A DNA stretch of 64,000 nt from Streptomyces luteolus (GCF_029968015.1 NZ_JASCIS010000018.1:100733-164732), one strand, 5' to 3'; shown: positions 27,135 to 35,970, counted from the first letter of the stretch. Made by a program: numbers and translations. Notes: generated from the sequence alone by a model not told the origin.

Positions 27135-27883
27135 TCGGCCTCGTCCTGGCCGCCGGCGCCGGCAGTCGGCTTCGCCCCTACACCGAGACGCTTCCCAAGG
27201 CGCTGGTGCCCGTGGTGGGCGAGGGAACCGAGAACGAGCTCTCCGTCCTCGACCTCACCCTGAAGAACTTCGCCGAGATCGGCCTCACGGAGGTCGGCAT
27301 CATCGTCGGCTACCGCAAGGAGGTCGTGTACGAGCGCAAGGCCGCCCTTGAGGCGAAGTACGGCCTGAAGCTGACGCTCATCGAGAACGACATCGCCGAG
27401 AAGTGGAACAACGCCTACTCCCTGTGGTGCGGCCGTGACGCCATCAAGCACTCGGTGATCCTCGCCAACGGCGACACCGTGCACCCGGTCTCCGTCGAGA
27501 AGACCCTGCTCGCCGCCCGCGGCGACGGCAAGAAGATCATCCTCGCCCTGGATACCGTCAAGGACCTGGGCGACGAGGAGATGAAGGTCGTCGTCGACCC
27601 CGACAAGGGCATGCAGCGCATCACCAAGCTGATGGACCCGTCCGAGGCCACCGGTGAGTACATCGGCGTCACCCTCATCGAGGGCGAGGCCGCCGACGAG
27701 CTCGCCGACGCCCTGAAGGCCACGTACGAGCGCGACCCGCAGCTCTACTACGAGGACGGCTACCAGGAGCTCGTGAACCGCGGCTTCAAGATCGACGTCG
27801 CCCCGATCGGCGACGTGTCCTGGGTCGAGATCGACAACCACGACGACCTCGCCAAGGCCCGGGAGATCGCGTGCCAGTACTGA
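27131..27883 (+). CDS. Nucleotidyltransferase (phosphocholine-cytidylyltransferase-like)
   Basis: 250 aa, ATG 27131. N-terminal nucleotide-binding signature LAAGAGSRLRPYTETLPKAL and the metal-binding LANGDTV at about residues 112-118. EKWNNAYSLWCGRDAI resembles the N-x-x-S segment of LicC-type CTP:phosphocholine cytidylyltransferases. It probably charges a phospho-alcohol or sugar phosphate with CTP, giving the CDP-donor for the two neighbouring CDP-alcohol transferases. Overlaps the previous gene by 4 bp and the next by 13 bp. Confidence 0.85.
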   Translation: MIGLVLAAGAGSRLRPYTETLPKALVPVVGEGTENELSVLDLTLKNFAEIGLTEVGIIVGYRKEVVYERKAALEAKYGLKLTLIENDIAEKWNNAYSLWCGRDAIKHSVILANGDTVHPVSVEKTLLAARGDGKKIILALDTVKDLGDEEMKVVVDPDKGMQRITKLMDPSEATGEYIGVTLIEGEAADELADALKATYERDPQLYYEDGYQELVNRGFKIDVAPIGDVSWVEIDNHDDLAKAREIACQY

Positions 27884-28938
27884 CGAGGCTCATCCCCTCG
27901 CCGGTCGTCGTCGACATCCGAGCCGGGGCCCTGAACGACCTCGCCGGGGTCCTGGCCGACCAGCGCATCTCGTCGTCCACCGGGCGCCTGGCCATCGCGA
28001 TCAGCGGTGGCTCGGGCGCATCCCTGCGCGCCCGCCTCGAACCCTCGCTGCCCCGCGCCGAGTGGTTCGAGGTCGGCGGCGGCACCCTGGACGACGCGAT
28101 CAAGCTCGCCGACGACATAAAGAAGGCGGGCCGCTACGACGCGGTCGTCGGCCTCGGCGGCGGCAAGATCATCGACTGCGCCAAGTTCGCTGCGGCCCGT
28201 GTCGGCCTGCCGCTGGTCGCCGTCGCGACGAACCTGTCGCACGACGGCCTGTGCTCTCCGGTCGCGACCCTCGACAACGACGCGGGCCGCGGCTCGTACG
28301 GGGTGCCGAACCCGATCGCGGTCGTCATCGACCTCGACATCATCCGGGAGGCGCCGGTCCGCTTCGTGCGCTCCGGCATCGGCGACGCCCTGTCCAACAT
28401 CTCCGCGGTCGCCGACTGGGAGCTCGCCGCCCGCGAGCGCGGCGAGGACATCGACGGACTCGCGGCCGCCATGGCCCGCCAGGCCGGCGAGGCCGTGCTC
28501 CGCCACCCCGGCGGCGTCGGCGACGACGGCTTCCTGCAGGTCCTGGCCGAGGGCCTGGTCCTCACCGGCATCGCCATGTCGGTGTCCGGCGACTCCCGGC
28601 CCGCCTCCGGCGCCTGCCACGAGATCAACCACGGCTTCGACCTCCTCTTCCCCAAGCGCGCCGCCAGCCACGGCGAGCAGTGCGGCCTGGGCGCGGCCTT
28701 CGCGATGCACCTGCGCGGTGCCCGCGAGGAGTCCGGCTACATGGCCGACGTGCTGCGCCGCCACGGCCTGCCCGTGACGCCCGAGGAGATCGGCTTCACC
28801 GTGGACGAGTTCGTGCAGGTCGTGGAGTTCGCTCCGCAGACCCGGCCGGGCCGCTACACCATCCTCGAGCACCTCGACCTCAACGCCGACCAGATCAGGG
28901 ACGCCTACGCCGACTATGCAAAAGCCATCGGTAGCTGA
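27871..28938 (+). CDS. sn-Glycerol-1-phosphate dehydrogenase-like iron/zinc alcohol dehydrogenase
   Basis: 355 aa from GTG 27871. The NAD-binding GLGGGKIIDCAKFAA (about residues 91-105) and the substrate region TNLSHDGLCSPVA (H124, D125) match the EgsA/AraM group. Likely metal ligands are D172 (SGIGDALSN), H250 (SGACHEINH) and H267 (RAASHGEQ), with the spacing seen in glycerol dehydrogenases. EgsA makes sn-glycerol-1-phosphate, the archaeal lipid stereoisomer, and AraM does so in Bacillus. A role in supplying the alcohol phosphate to the upstream cytidylyltransferase is inferred. It overlaps both neighbours. Confidence 0.82.
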   Translation: MPVLTRLIPSPVVVDIRAGALNDLAGVLADQRISSSTGRLAIAISGGSGASLRARLEPSLPRAEWFEVGGGTLDDAIKLADDIKKAGRYDAVVGLGGGKIIDCAKFAAARVGLPLVAVATNLSHDGLCSPVATLDNDAGRGSYGVPNPIAVVIDLDIIREAPVRFVRSGIGDALSNISAVADWELAARERGEDIDGLAAAMARQAGEAVLRHPGGVGDDGFLQVLAEGLVLTGIAMSVSGDSRPASGACHEINHGFDLLFPKRAASHGEQCGLGAAFAMHLRGAREESGYMADVLRRHGLPVTPEEIGFTVDEFVQVVEFAPQTRPGRYTILEHLDLNADQIRDAYADYAKAIGS

Positions 28939-29695
28939 GCTCCGGCCGGTCGTTCACCCCCCGGGTGTGAAGGACCGGCGGAGCGGCGAGCACTGGGCCG
29001 GCCGGCTCTACATGCGCGAGGTCTCCCTGCGCATCGACCGCCACCTGGTGAACACCAAGGTCACGCCCAACCAGCTGACCTACGTGATGACCCTCGCGGG
29101 CGCCCTCGCGGCCCCGGCCCTCCTGGTGCCGGGGATCACGGGCGCGGTGCTCGGCGTGCTCGCGGTCCAGCTCTACCTGCTGCTCGACTGCGTCGACGGC
29201 GAGATCGCCCGCTGGAAGAAGCAGTACTCCGTGGCGGGCGTCTACCTGGACCGCGTCGCCGCGTACCTCTGCGACGCCGCGGTCCTCGTCGGCTTCGGCC
29301 TGCGCGCCGCCGACCTGTGGGGTTCCGGGCGCATCGACTGGCTCTGGGCCTTCCTCGGCACGCTCGCCGCGCTCGGCGCGATCCTGATCAAGGCCGAGAC
29401 CGACCTGGTCGGCGTGGCCCGCCACCAGACCGGCAAGCCCCCCGTCCAGGAGTCGGCCGCCGAGCCGCGCTCCTCCGGCATGGCCCTGGCCCGCAAGGCC
29501 GCCGCCGCGCTGAAGTTCCACCGCCTGATCCTCGGCGTGGAGGCGTCCCTGCTGATCCTGGCCATCGCGGTCATCGACAGCATCCGGGGCGACCTGTTCT
29601 TCTCGCGGCTCGGCGTCGCGGTCCTCGCCGGCATCGCGCTGCTCCAGACCCTGCTGCACCTCGTGTCCATCCTCGTCTCGAGCAGGCTCAAATGA
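28916..29695 (+). CDS. Second CDP-alcohol phosphatidyltransferase (atypical motif)
   Basis: 259 aa from ATG 28916, overlapping the dehydrogenase by 23 bp. About five to six membrane segments. The motif begins normally, D91-C-V-D94-G-E-I-A98-R99, then G108-V-Y-L-D112. The final Asp expected four residues later is Ala (A116, in YLDRVAAYL). In structurally studied members that last Asp is thought to be the catalytic base. The protein may use another residue (D121 lies nearby) or have a different role. It differs greatly in length from the first transferase of the operon. Confidence 0.8.
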   Translation: MQKPSVAELRPVVHPPGVKDRRSGEHWAGRLYMREVSLRIDRHLVNTKVTPNQLTYVMTLAGALAAPALLVPGITGAVLGVLAVQLYLLLDCVDGEIARWKKQYSVAGVYLDRVAAYLCDAAVLVGFGLRAADLWGSGRIDWLWAFLGTLAALGAILIKAETDLVGVARHQTGKPPVQESAAEPRSSGMALARKAAAALKFHRLILGVEASLLILAIAVIDSIRGDLFFSRLGVAVLAGIALLQTLLHLVSILVSSRLK

Positions 29696-30606
29696 CGGCC
29701 CCCGCACAGCGAACCGGCCAGCAGCTCAAGGTCGGCGCGGTCATCATCACGATGGGCAACCGCCCCGAGGAGCTCCGCGCCCTCCTCGACTCCGTCGCCA
29801 AGCAGGACGGCGACCGGGTCGAGGTCGTCGTGGTCGGCAACGGCTCCCCGGTGCCCGACGTCCCCGAAGGCGTACGGACCATCGAACTCCCGGAGAACCT
29901 CGGCATCCCGGGAGGCCGCAACGTCGGCATCGAGGCCTTCGGCCCGGGCGGCGAGGACGGCTATTCCGTCGATGTACTCCTCTTCCTGGACGACGACGGC
30001 CTCCTCCCGCGCACCGACACGGCACAGCTCTGCCGTGAGGCGTTCGCCACCGACCCCGAGCTCGGCATCGTCAGCTTCCGTATCGCCGACCCGGACACCG
30101 GCGAGACCCAGCGCCGCCACGTGCCGCGCCTGCGCGCCGCCGACCCGATGCGCAGCTCCCGCGTCACCACGTTCCTCGGCGGCGCCAACGCCGTACGTAC
30201 GACGGTCTTCGCGCAGGTCGGCGGCCTGCCCGACGACTTCTTCTACGCGCACGAGGAGACCGACCTCGCCTGGCGTGCCCTGGACGCGGGCTGGCTGATC
30301 GACTACCGGGCCGACATGGTCCTGCACCACCCGACGACGGCCCCGTCCCGGCACGCGGTCTACCACCGCATGGTCGCCCGCAACCGCGTCTGGCTCGCCC
30401 GCCGCAACCTGCCCGCGCCGCTCGTCCCCGTGTACCTCGGGGTGTGGCTGCTGCTCACACTCGCGCGGCGGCCCTCGAAGCCCGCGCTCAAGGCGTGGCT
30501 CGGCGGCTTCAAGGAGGGCTGGACGAGCCCGTGCGGCCCGCGCCGCCCGATGAAGTGGCGCACGGTCTGGCGGCTGACCCGACTGGGCCGACCTCCCGTC
30601 ATCTGA
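29692..30606 (+). CDS. GT2 family glycosyltransferase
   Basis: 304 aa from ATG 29692 (4-bp overlap with the previous stop). GT-A fold: VGAVIITMGNRPEEL at the start, VVVGNGSP, NLGIPGGRNVGI, then the metal-binding LFLDDDGLLP and the acceptor loop FFYAHEETDLAWRALDAGW. The layout resembles rhamnosyl/galactofuranosyl transferases of cell-surface polymers. The C-terminus has a weak hydrophobic patch (VPVYLGVWLLLTLA), so it may sit at the membrane. It probably adds a sugar to the product of this operon. Confidence 0.88.
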   Translation: MTAPAQRTGQQLKVGAVIITMGNRPEELRALLDSVAKQDGDRVEVVVVGNGSPVPDVPEGVRTIELPENLGIPGGRNVGIEAFGPGGEDGYSVDVLLFLDDDGLLPRTDTAQLCREAFATDPELGIVSFRIADPDTGETQRRHVPRLRAADPMRSSRVTTFLGGANAVRTTVFAQVGGLPDDFFYAHEETDLAWRALDAGWLIDYRADMVLHHPTTAPSRHAVYHRMVARNRVWLARRNLPAPLVPVYLGVWLLLTLARRPSKPALKAWLGGFKEGWTSPCGPRRPMKWRTVWRLTRLGRPPVI

Positions 30607-30717
30607 CAAGCTCTGGTCTGAGAGCATTCGGGCCTAGGGGGTGCCCGGCAGACCCCGGCCCGCGGTTTCCGCTGCGCCCATCCCGGCAGCGCATCCTGAA
30701 GACGAAAGTTTCCCCTT

Positions 30718-31662
30718 GTGAGTGAGACAACGCATGACGGTCCAGTCGCGGTGAGCGCACCACCGTCGCCCGATGACGGCCTCGCCCCGGCCGAACTCGC
30801 AGCCAAGTACGGGCTCGCGCAGTCCGGGGCACGCCCCGGCCTGTTCGAGTACGTCGGACAGCTGTGGGACCGCCGGCACTTCATCCTCGCCTTCTCGCAG
30901 GCCAAGCTGACCGCGCAGTACAGCCAGGCCAAGCTGGGCCAGCTCTGGCAGGTGGCGACGCCGCTGCTGAACGCGCTGGTCTACTTCCTGATCTTCGGCC
31001 TGCTGCTCGGCGGCCGGGGGAACATGGACATCTATGTCTACGTCCCGTTCCTCGTGACCGGCGTCTTCGTCTTCACCTTCACGCAGAGCTCGGTGATGTC
31101 CGGCGTCCGCTCGATCTCCGGGAACCTGGGCCTGGTGCGGGCGCTGCACTTCCCGCGCGCCTCGCTGCCCGTCTCGTTCTCGCTGCAGCAGCTCCAGCAG
31201 CTGCTGTTCTCGATGATCGTGCTGCTGCTCATCCTGATCGGCTTCGGGCACTACCCGTCCTGGTCCTGGTTCCTGATCCTGCCCGCGCTCGCGCTGCAGT
31301 TCGTCTTCAACACCGGTCTCGCGCTGATCATGGCCAGGGCCGGCAGCAAGACCCCCGACCTGGCCCAGCTGATGCCGTTCGTGATGCGTACGTGGATGTA
31401 CGCGTCCGGCGTGATGTTCCCGCTGGACTACATGCTCACGAAGGTCACCGCCCCCGGCTGGATCGCCGAGGCGCTGCTCGCCAACCCCGCGGCGGTCTAC
31501 ATGGACCTGATGCGCGACGCGCTGATCACCGGCAAGGGCGCGGAAACGCTGCCCGACCTGCCCAAGCACGTCTGGGCCCTCGGCCTGGGCTGGGCCCTGC
31601 TGCTCGGTATCGGCGGGTTCATCTACTTCTGGAAGTCAGAGGAGAAGTACGGCCGTGGCTGA
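30718..31662 (+). CDS. ABC-2 type transporter permease (Wzm/TagG-like)
   Basis: 314 aa from GTG 30718 (TTG 30716 is out of frame). Six membrane segments follow a 60-residue cytosolic N-part (RHFILAFSQAKLTAQYSQ); LGQLWQVATPLLNALVYFLI is the typical first segment of polysaccharide/teichoic acid exporters. It pairs with the downstream ATPase, whose start overlaps its stop by 8 bp. Together they should flip a lipid-linked glycopolymer or glycolipid across the membrane. Confidence 0.88.
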   Translation: MSETTHDGPVAVSAPPSPDDGLAPAELAAKYGLAQSGARPGLFEYVGQLWDRRHFILAFSQAKLTAQYSQAKLGQLWQVATPLLNALVYFLIFGLLLGGRGNMDIYVYVPFLVTGVFVFTFTQSSVMSGVRSISGNLGLVRALHFPRASLPVSFSLQQLQQLLFSMIVLLLILIGFGHYPSWSWFLILPALALQFVFNTGLALIMARAGSKTPDLAQLMPFVMRTWMYASGVMFPLDYMLTKVTAPGWIAEALLANPAAVYMDLMRDALITGKGAETLPDLPKHVWALGLGWALLLGIGGFIYFWKSEEKYGRG

Positions 31663-32449
31663 GCAGACCCCCGAAGAAGCACAGCAGCCCCGCGTCCCGA
31701 CGGTCATCGCCGACGAGCTGCACATCGTGTACCGCGTCAACGCGGGCTCCAAGGGCAAGGGCAGCGCCACCGCGGCCCTCAGCCGCATCGTGAAGCGCGG
31801 CGGCGAAGAGCGCGGCGTGCGCAAGGTGCACGCCGTCAAGGGCGTCACCTTCACCGCGTACCGCGGCGAGGCCGTCGGCCTGATCGGCTCCAACGGCTCC
31901 GGCAAGTCCACGCTCCTGCGCGCCATCGCGGGCCTGCTCCCGGCCGAGAAGGGCAAGGTCTACACCGACGGCCAGCCCTCGCTCCTCGGCGTGAACGCGG
32001 CCCTGATGAACGACCTGACGGGCGAGCGGAACGTCATACTCGGCGGGCTCGCGATGGGCATGTCCCGCGAGCAGATCCGGGCGCGCTACCAGGACATCGT
32101 CGACTTCTCGGGCATCAACGAGAAGGGCGACTTCATCACCCTGCCGATGCGCACCTACTCGTCCGGCATGGCGGCCCGCCTCCGCTTCTCCATCGCCGCC
32201 GCCAAGGACCACGACGTCCTGATGATCGACGAGGCCCTGGCCACCGGCGACCGAAAGTTCCAGAAGCGCTCCGAGGCCCGCATCCGCGAGCTGCGCAAGG
32301 AGGCCGGCACGGTCTTCCTGGTGAGCCACAACAACAAGTCGATCCGCGACACCTGCGACCGGGTCCTGTGGCTGGAGCGCGGCGAGCTCCGCATGGACGG
32401 CCCCACGGACGAGGTGCTCAAGGAGTACGAGAAGTTCACCGGCAAGTAG
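31655..32449 (+). CDS. ABC transporter ATP-binding protein (Wzt/TagH-like)
   Basis: 264 aa from GTG 31655. Walker A is GSNGSGKST (K84), the signature is TYSSGMAARLRFSIA, Walker B is VLMIDEALATGD and the switch His is in LVSHNNKS. An insertion of about 20 residues before Walker A (ALSRIVKRGGEERGVRKVHA) is characteristic of the polysaccharide-export ATPases. No C-terminal carbohydrate-binding domain is present, so export does not depend on a Wzt-type sugar-recognition module. Last gene of the operon; a strong hairpin follows. Confidence 0.9.
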   Translation: MAEQTPEEAQQPRVPTVIADELHIVYRVNAGSKGKGSATAALSRIVKRGGEERGVRKVHAVKGVTFTAYRGEAVGLIGSNGSGKSTLLRAIAGLLPAEKGKVYTDGQPSLLGVNAALMNDLTGERNVILGGLAMGMSREQIRARYQDIVDFSGINEKGDFITLPMRTYSSGMAARLRFSIAAAKDHDVLMIDEALATGDRKFQKRSEARIRELRKEAGTVFLVSHNNKSIRDTCDRVLWLERGELRMDGPTDEVLKEYEKFTGK

Positions 32450-32457
32450 CGCGTTCA

Positions 32458-32496
32458 GGCCAGGGCCCTCCGGTCGGTACCGGCGGGGCCCTGGCC
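32458..32496 (+). terminator. Hairpin terminator ending the CDP-alcohol/ABC operon
   Basis: GGCCAGGGCCC / GGGCCCTGGCC with further pairing inside (CCGGT / ACCGG). It starts 9 bp after the ATPase stop and separates this operon from the hopanoid genes. Confidence 0.85.
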
Positions 32497-32667
32497 GTCA
32501 ACTCCCGTACGAAAGCGGAACGTTGACCCACAAGTCCTCGCCGACCTGCGGCGCGGCGCACCCCCGGAAGACCGCGCGGCAGCGTACAACGTAAGCTGGA
32601 CTGGTCGGCGGCGTGTCCGAAATGAGCTGTCTCGGGTTGGCAGTGTAGAACGGGAGATGTGACGGCA

Positions 32668-32733
32668 ATGGCTACGGAAAGCCCCCTCCTCCCCAATGCT
32701 TCCGCCGTCCGCGCACCGGGCAGCGCACGGTGA
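32668..32733 (+). CDS. Possible 21-residue upstream frame coupled to hpnC
   Basis: ATG 32668, with GGGAGA 15 bp upstream, opens the frame MATESPLLPNASAVRAPGSA plus one residue and ends with TGA 32731-32733. The GTG start of hpnC (32730) overlaps that stop as GTGA. Either this is a small coupled leader, or it reflects a former longer N-terminus of HpnC. No homologue is known to me. Confidence 0.4.
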   Translation: MATESPLLPNASAVRAPGSAR

Positions 32734-33638
32734 CGGGAGGCCGGACGGCGCGCCCCGCACTCCCGGAGCGCGCGACTCTCGACAAGGCTGCCGACGAGAA
32801 CTTCCCGGTGGCTCCTTTCTTTCTGCCCCGTGCCTGGCGCACGGACCTCGTCGCGATCTACGGCTTCGCCCGGCTCGTCGACGACATCGGTGACGGCGAC
32901 CTCGCCCCCGGCGGCGCCGACGCCCGCCTCCTCGGCCTCGACTCCACGGCCGCCGAGGACCGGCTCACCCTCCTCGACGCCTTCGAGGCCGACCTGCGTC
33001 GCGTCTTCGGCGGCTCCGGCGGCCCCGGCCACCCGCTGCTCCGCCGCCTCCAGCCCACCGTCCGCCGGCACCGCCTCACGCCCGAGCCGTTCCTCGGCCT
33101 GATCGAGGCCAACCGCCAGGACCAGCTGGTCAGCCGGTACGCGACCTACGCCGACCTGCTCGCCTACTGCGAGCTGTCCGCCAACCCCGTCGGCCGGCTC
33201 GTCCTCGCCGTCACCGGCACCACGAGCCCCGAGCGCCTCCGCCGCTCCGACGCGGTGTGCACGGCACTGCAGATCGTCGAGCACCTCCAGGACGTCGCCG
33301 AGGACCTGGCGCGCGACCGGATCTATCTGCCCGCCGAGGACATGAAGCGCTTCGACGTGCGGGAGTCCGACCTCGCCGCACCCGCCGCCTCCGCGCCGGT
33401 GCGGGCCCTCGTCGCCTTCGAGGCGGAGCGCGCCCGCGCCCTGCTCGACGAGGGCGCGCCGCTGGTGCGCAGCGTGCGCGGACGGCTCAGGCTGCTGCTC
33501 GCCGGATTCGTCGGCGGCGGCCGCGCCGCACTGCGTGCCGTCGAGGCAGCCCGGCACGACGTACTCCCCGGACCGCCCAGGCCCACGAAGGCCGGGCTGC
33601 TGCGCGAGGTCGGGGCGACCCTGCGAGGTGAGGGGTGA
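32730..33638 (+). CDS. hpnC: Squalene synthase HpnC (hydroxysqualene synthase)
   Basis: 302 aa from GTG 32730. Trans-isoprenyl diphosphate synthase head-to-head fold: the first Asp-rich motif is YGFARLVDDIGDGD (about residues 47-60) and the second region is VEHLQDVAEDLARDRIYLP. In the bacterial three-step route HpnD makes presqualene diphosphate, HpnC converts it to hydroxysqualene and HpnE reduces that to squalene. First gene of the hopanoid operon; its stop overlaps the hpnD start by 4 bp. Confidence 0.9.
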   Translation: MTGGRTARPALPERATLDKAADENFPVAPFFLPRAWRTDLVAIYGFARLVDDIGDGDLAPGGADARLLGLDSTAAEDRLTLLDAFEADLRRVFGGSGGPGHPLLRRLQPTVRRHRLTPEPFLGLIEANRQDQLVSRYATYADLLAYCELSANPVGRLVLAVTGTTSPERLRRSDAVCTALQIVEHLQDVAEDLARDRIYLPAEDMKRFDVRESDLAAPAASAPVRALVAFEAERARALLDEGAPLVRSVRGRLRLLLAGFVGGGRAALRAVEAARHDVLPGPPRPTKAGLLREVGATLRGEG

Positions 33639-34603
33639 GCGAACCCATGGGTTCCGCACTGGACACGGACAACAGCGCGCCGCCGACCGCGCCGGTGATC
33701 GCTGCGTACAGCTACTGCGAGGCGGTGACCGGCGGGCAGGCGCGCAACTTCGCGTACGGCATCAGACTGCTGCCGACGCCCAAGCGGCGCGCCATGTCCG
33801 CGCTGTACGCGTTCTCGCGGCGGGTCGACGACATCGGTGACGGCACGCTCGCCCCCGAGGTCAAGCACACCCGCCTGGAGGAGACCCGGCAGCTGCTCGA
33901 CCGGGTCAGGCACGGCGCCGTCGACGAGGACGACACCGACCCGGTCGCCGTCGCCCTCAGCCACGCCGCGCAGACCTTCCCGATCCCGCTCGCCGGCCTC
34001 GACGAACTCATCGACGGCGTCCTCATGGACGTACGCGGCGAGACCTACGAGACCTGGGACGAGCTGAAGACGTACTGCCGCTGCGTCGCCGGGGCCATCG
34101 GGCGGCTCTCGCTCGGCGTCTTCGGCACCGAGCCGGGCGCACAACAGGCCGAACGCGCCCCGGAGTACGCCGACACACTCGGACTCGCCCTCCAACTCAC
34201 CAATATCCTCAGGGACGTTCGGGAAGACGCCGAGGGTGGCCGCGTCTATCTGCCCGCCGACGACCTCGCCAAGTTCGGCTGCACGGACGCCTTCCGCGCG
34301 TCCGAGCCGCCGCACGGCGCCGACTTCGCCGGGCTCGTGCACTTCGAAGTGCGCCGCGCCCGCGCCCTGTTCGTCGAGGGGTACCGGCTCCTTCCCATGC
34401 TCGACCGCCGCAGCGGCGCCTGCGTCGCCGCCATGGCGGGCATCTACCGCCGCCTCCTCGACCGCATCGAGCGCGACCCCGAGGCCGTCCTGCGCGGCCG
34501 CGTCTCGCTGCCCGGACACGAGAAGGCGTACGTGGCCGTGCGCGGCCTGTCCGGACTCGACGCCCGGCACATCGCCCGCAGGTCCACGAGGAGGCGCGCA
34601 TGA
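33635..34603 (+). CDS. hpnD: Presqualene diphosphate synthase HpnD
   Basis: 322 aa from GTG 33635 (ATG 33647 is an alternative). Conserved motifs are YAFSRRVDDIGDGT and LQLTNILRDVREDAEGGRVYLP, as in phytoene/squalene synthases. It condenses two farnesyl diphosphates head to head. The preceding polar residues (to about 20) are not conserved in the family as far as I know. Overlaps hpnE by 4 bp (ATGA), indicating translational coupling. Confidence 0.92.
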   Translation: MSEPMGSALDTDNSAPPTAPVIAAYSYCEAVTGGQARNFAYGIRLLPTPKRRAMSALYAFSRRVDDIGDGTLAPEVKHTRLEETRQLLDRVRHGAVDEDDTDPVAVALSHAAQTFPIPLAGLDELIDGVLMDVRGETYETWDELKTYCRCVAGAIGRLSLGVFGTEPGAQQAERAPEYADTLGLALQLTNILRDVREDAEGGRVYLPADDLAKFGCTDAFRASEPPHGADFAGLVHFEVRRARALFVEGYRLLPMLDRRSGACVAAMAGIYRRLLDRIERDPEAVLRGRVSLPGHEKAYVAVRGLSGLDARHIARRSTRRRA

Positions 34604-35970
34604 GCGGGTACGAGAGCAAGTCCGCCGTCGTCGTCGGCGGCGGACTCGCCGGGGTCACCGCCGCGCTCGCGCTCGCCGACGGCGGCCTGCGCGTCACCCT
34701 CCTCGAAGGCCGGCCCCGCCTCGGCGGCCTCGCGTTCTCCTTCAAGCGCGGCGAACTGACCGTCGACAACGGCCAGCACGTGTACCTGCGTTGCTGCACC
34801 GCGTACCGCTGGTTCCTCGACCGGATCGGCGGCGCCGCGCTCGCCCCGCTCCAGGACCGGCTCGACGTCCCGGTGCTCGACGCCGACCGGATGCGGCTCG
34901 GCCGGCTGCGCCGCACCGCGCTGCCCGTGCCCCTGCACCTCGCCGCCGGCCTCTCCACGTACCCGCATCTCTCCCTGGCCGAGCGCGCCAAGGTGGGCCG
35001 CGCCGCGCTCGCCCTGAAGGCGCTCGACCTCGACGACCCCGCCCTGGACGCACAGGACTTCGGCTCCTGGCTCGCCGCGCGCGGGCAGTCGCCGCGGGCG
35101 GTCGAGGCGCTGTGGGACCTGGTCGGCGTGGCCACCCTGAACGCCACCGCCGGGGACGCCTCGCTCGGCCTCGCCGCCATGGTCTTCAAGACCGGCCTGC
35201 TCACCGACCCGGGCGCCGCCGACATCGGCTGGGCCCACGTCCCGCTCGGCGAGCTCCACGACACCCTCGCCCGCAAGGCCCTCGCCGCGGCGGGCGTACG
35301 GGTCGAGACCCGGGCCAAGGTCGATGCCATCTCCCGTACGGAGAACGGTGGTTGGCGGGTCGGCACCGAAGGCGAGCGCATCGACGCCGACACGGTCGTG
35401 CTCGCCGTACCGCAGCGCGAGGCCTACGAGCTGCTGCCGGACGGCGCGCTCGACGACCCGGAGGCGCTGCTCTCCATCGGCACCGCGCCGATCCTCAACG
35501 TCCATGTGCTGTACGACCGCAAGGTGCTGAAGAAGCCGTTCTTCGCCGCGATCGGCTCGCCCGTGCAGTGGGTCTTCGACCGTACCGACGCGTCCGGGTA
35601 CGAGGGTGGCCAGTACCTCGCCCTGTCCCAGTCCGCCGCGCAGGACGAGATCGACGCGCCCGTCGCGCGGCTGCGCGCCCGCTACCTGCCCGAGCTGGAG
35701 CGGCTGCTGCCCGCGGCACGCGGCGCCCAGGTGCGGGACTTCTTCGTCACCCGGGAGCGCACCGCGACCTTCGCCCCCACCCCCGGCGTCGGCCGCCTGA
35801 GGCCCGGCGCCCGCACCGAGGCACCCGGCCTGTACCTGGCCGGCTCGTGGACGGCCACCGGCTGGCCCGCGACCATGGAGGGCGCCGTGCGCAGCGGGAC
35901 CACCGCCGCACGGGCAGCGCTCTCCGCCCTGAGCCGCCCCCACGACCATCTCTTTCAGGAGGCGGCATGA
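34600..35970 (+). CDS. hpnE: Hydroxysqualene dehydroxylase HpnE
   Basis: 456 aa. FAD-dependent amine oxidase/phytoene desaturase fold: the dinucleotide motif VVVGGGLAGVTAALALADGG at residues 9-28, GRPRLGGLAFSF following, and the C-terminal FAD motif LYLAGSWTATGWPATMEGAV. It reduces hydroxysqualene to squalene. ATG 34600 overlaps the hpnD stop, and the gene ends in ATGA with the prenyl synthase. Confidence 0.92.
   Translation: MSGYESKSAVVVGGGLAGVTAALALADGGLRVTLLEGRPRLGGLAFSFKRGELTVDNGQHVYLRCCTAYRWFLDRIGGAALAPLQDRLDVPVLDADRMRLGRLRRTALPVPLHLAAGLSTYPHLSLAERAKVGRAALALKALDLDDPALDAQDFGSWLAARGQSPRAVEALWDLVGVATLNATAGDASLGLAAMVFKTGLLTDPGAADIGWAHVPLGELHDTLARKALAAAGVRVETRAKVDAISRTENGGWRVGTEGERIDADTVVLAVPQREAYELLPDGALDDPEALLSIGTAPILNVHVLYDRKVLKKPFFAAIGSPVQWVFDRTDASGYEGGQYLALSQSAAQDEIDAPVARLRARYLPELERLLPAARGAQVRDFFVTRERTATFAPTPGVGRLRPGARTEAPGLYLAGSWTATGWPATMEGAVRSGTTAARAALSALSRPHDHLFQEAA

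Noticed and set aside
32501..32667. GGAAC and TTGACC sequences upstream of hpnC as ECF or housekeeping promoter
   Set aside because: No matching -10 at proper distance could be paired with confidence.
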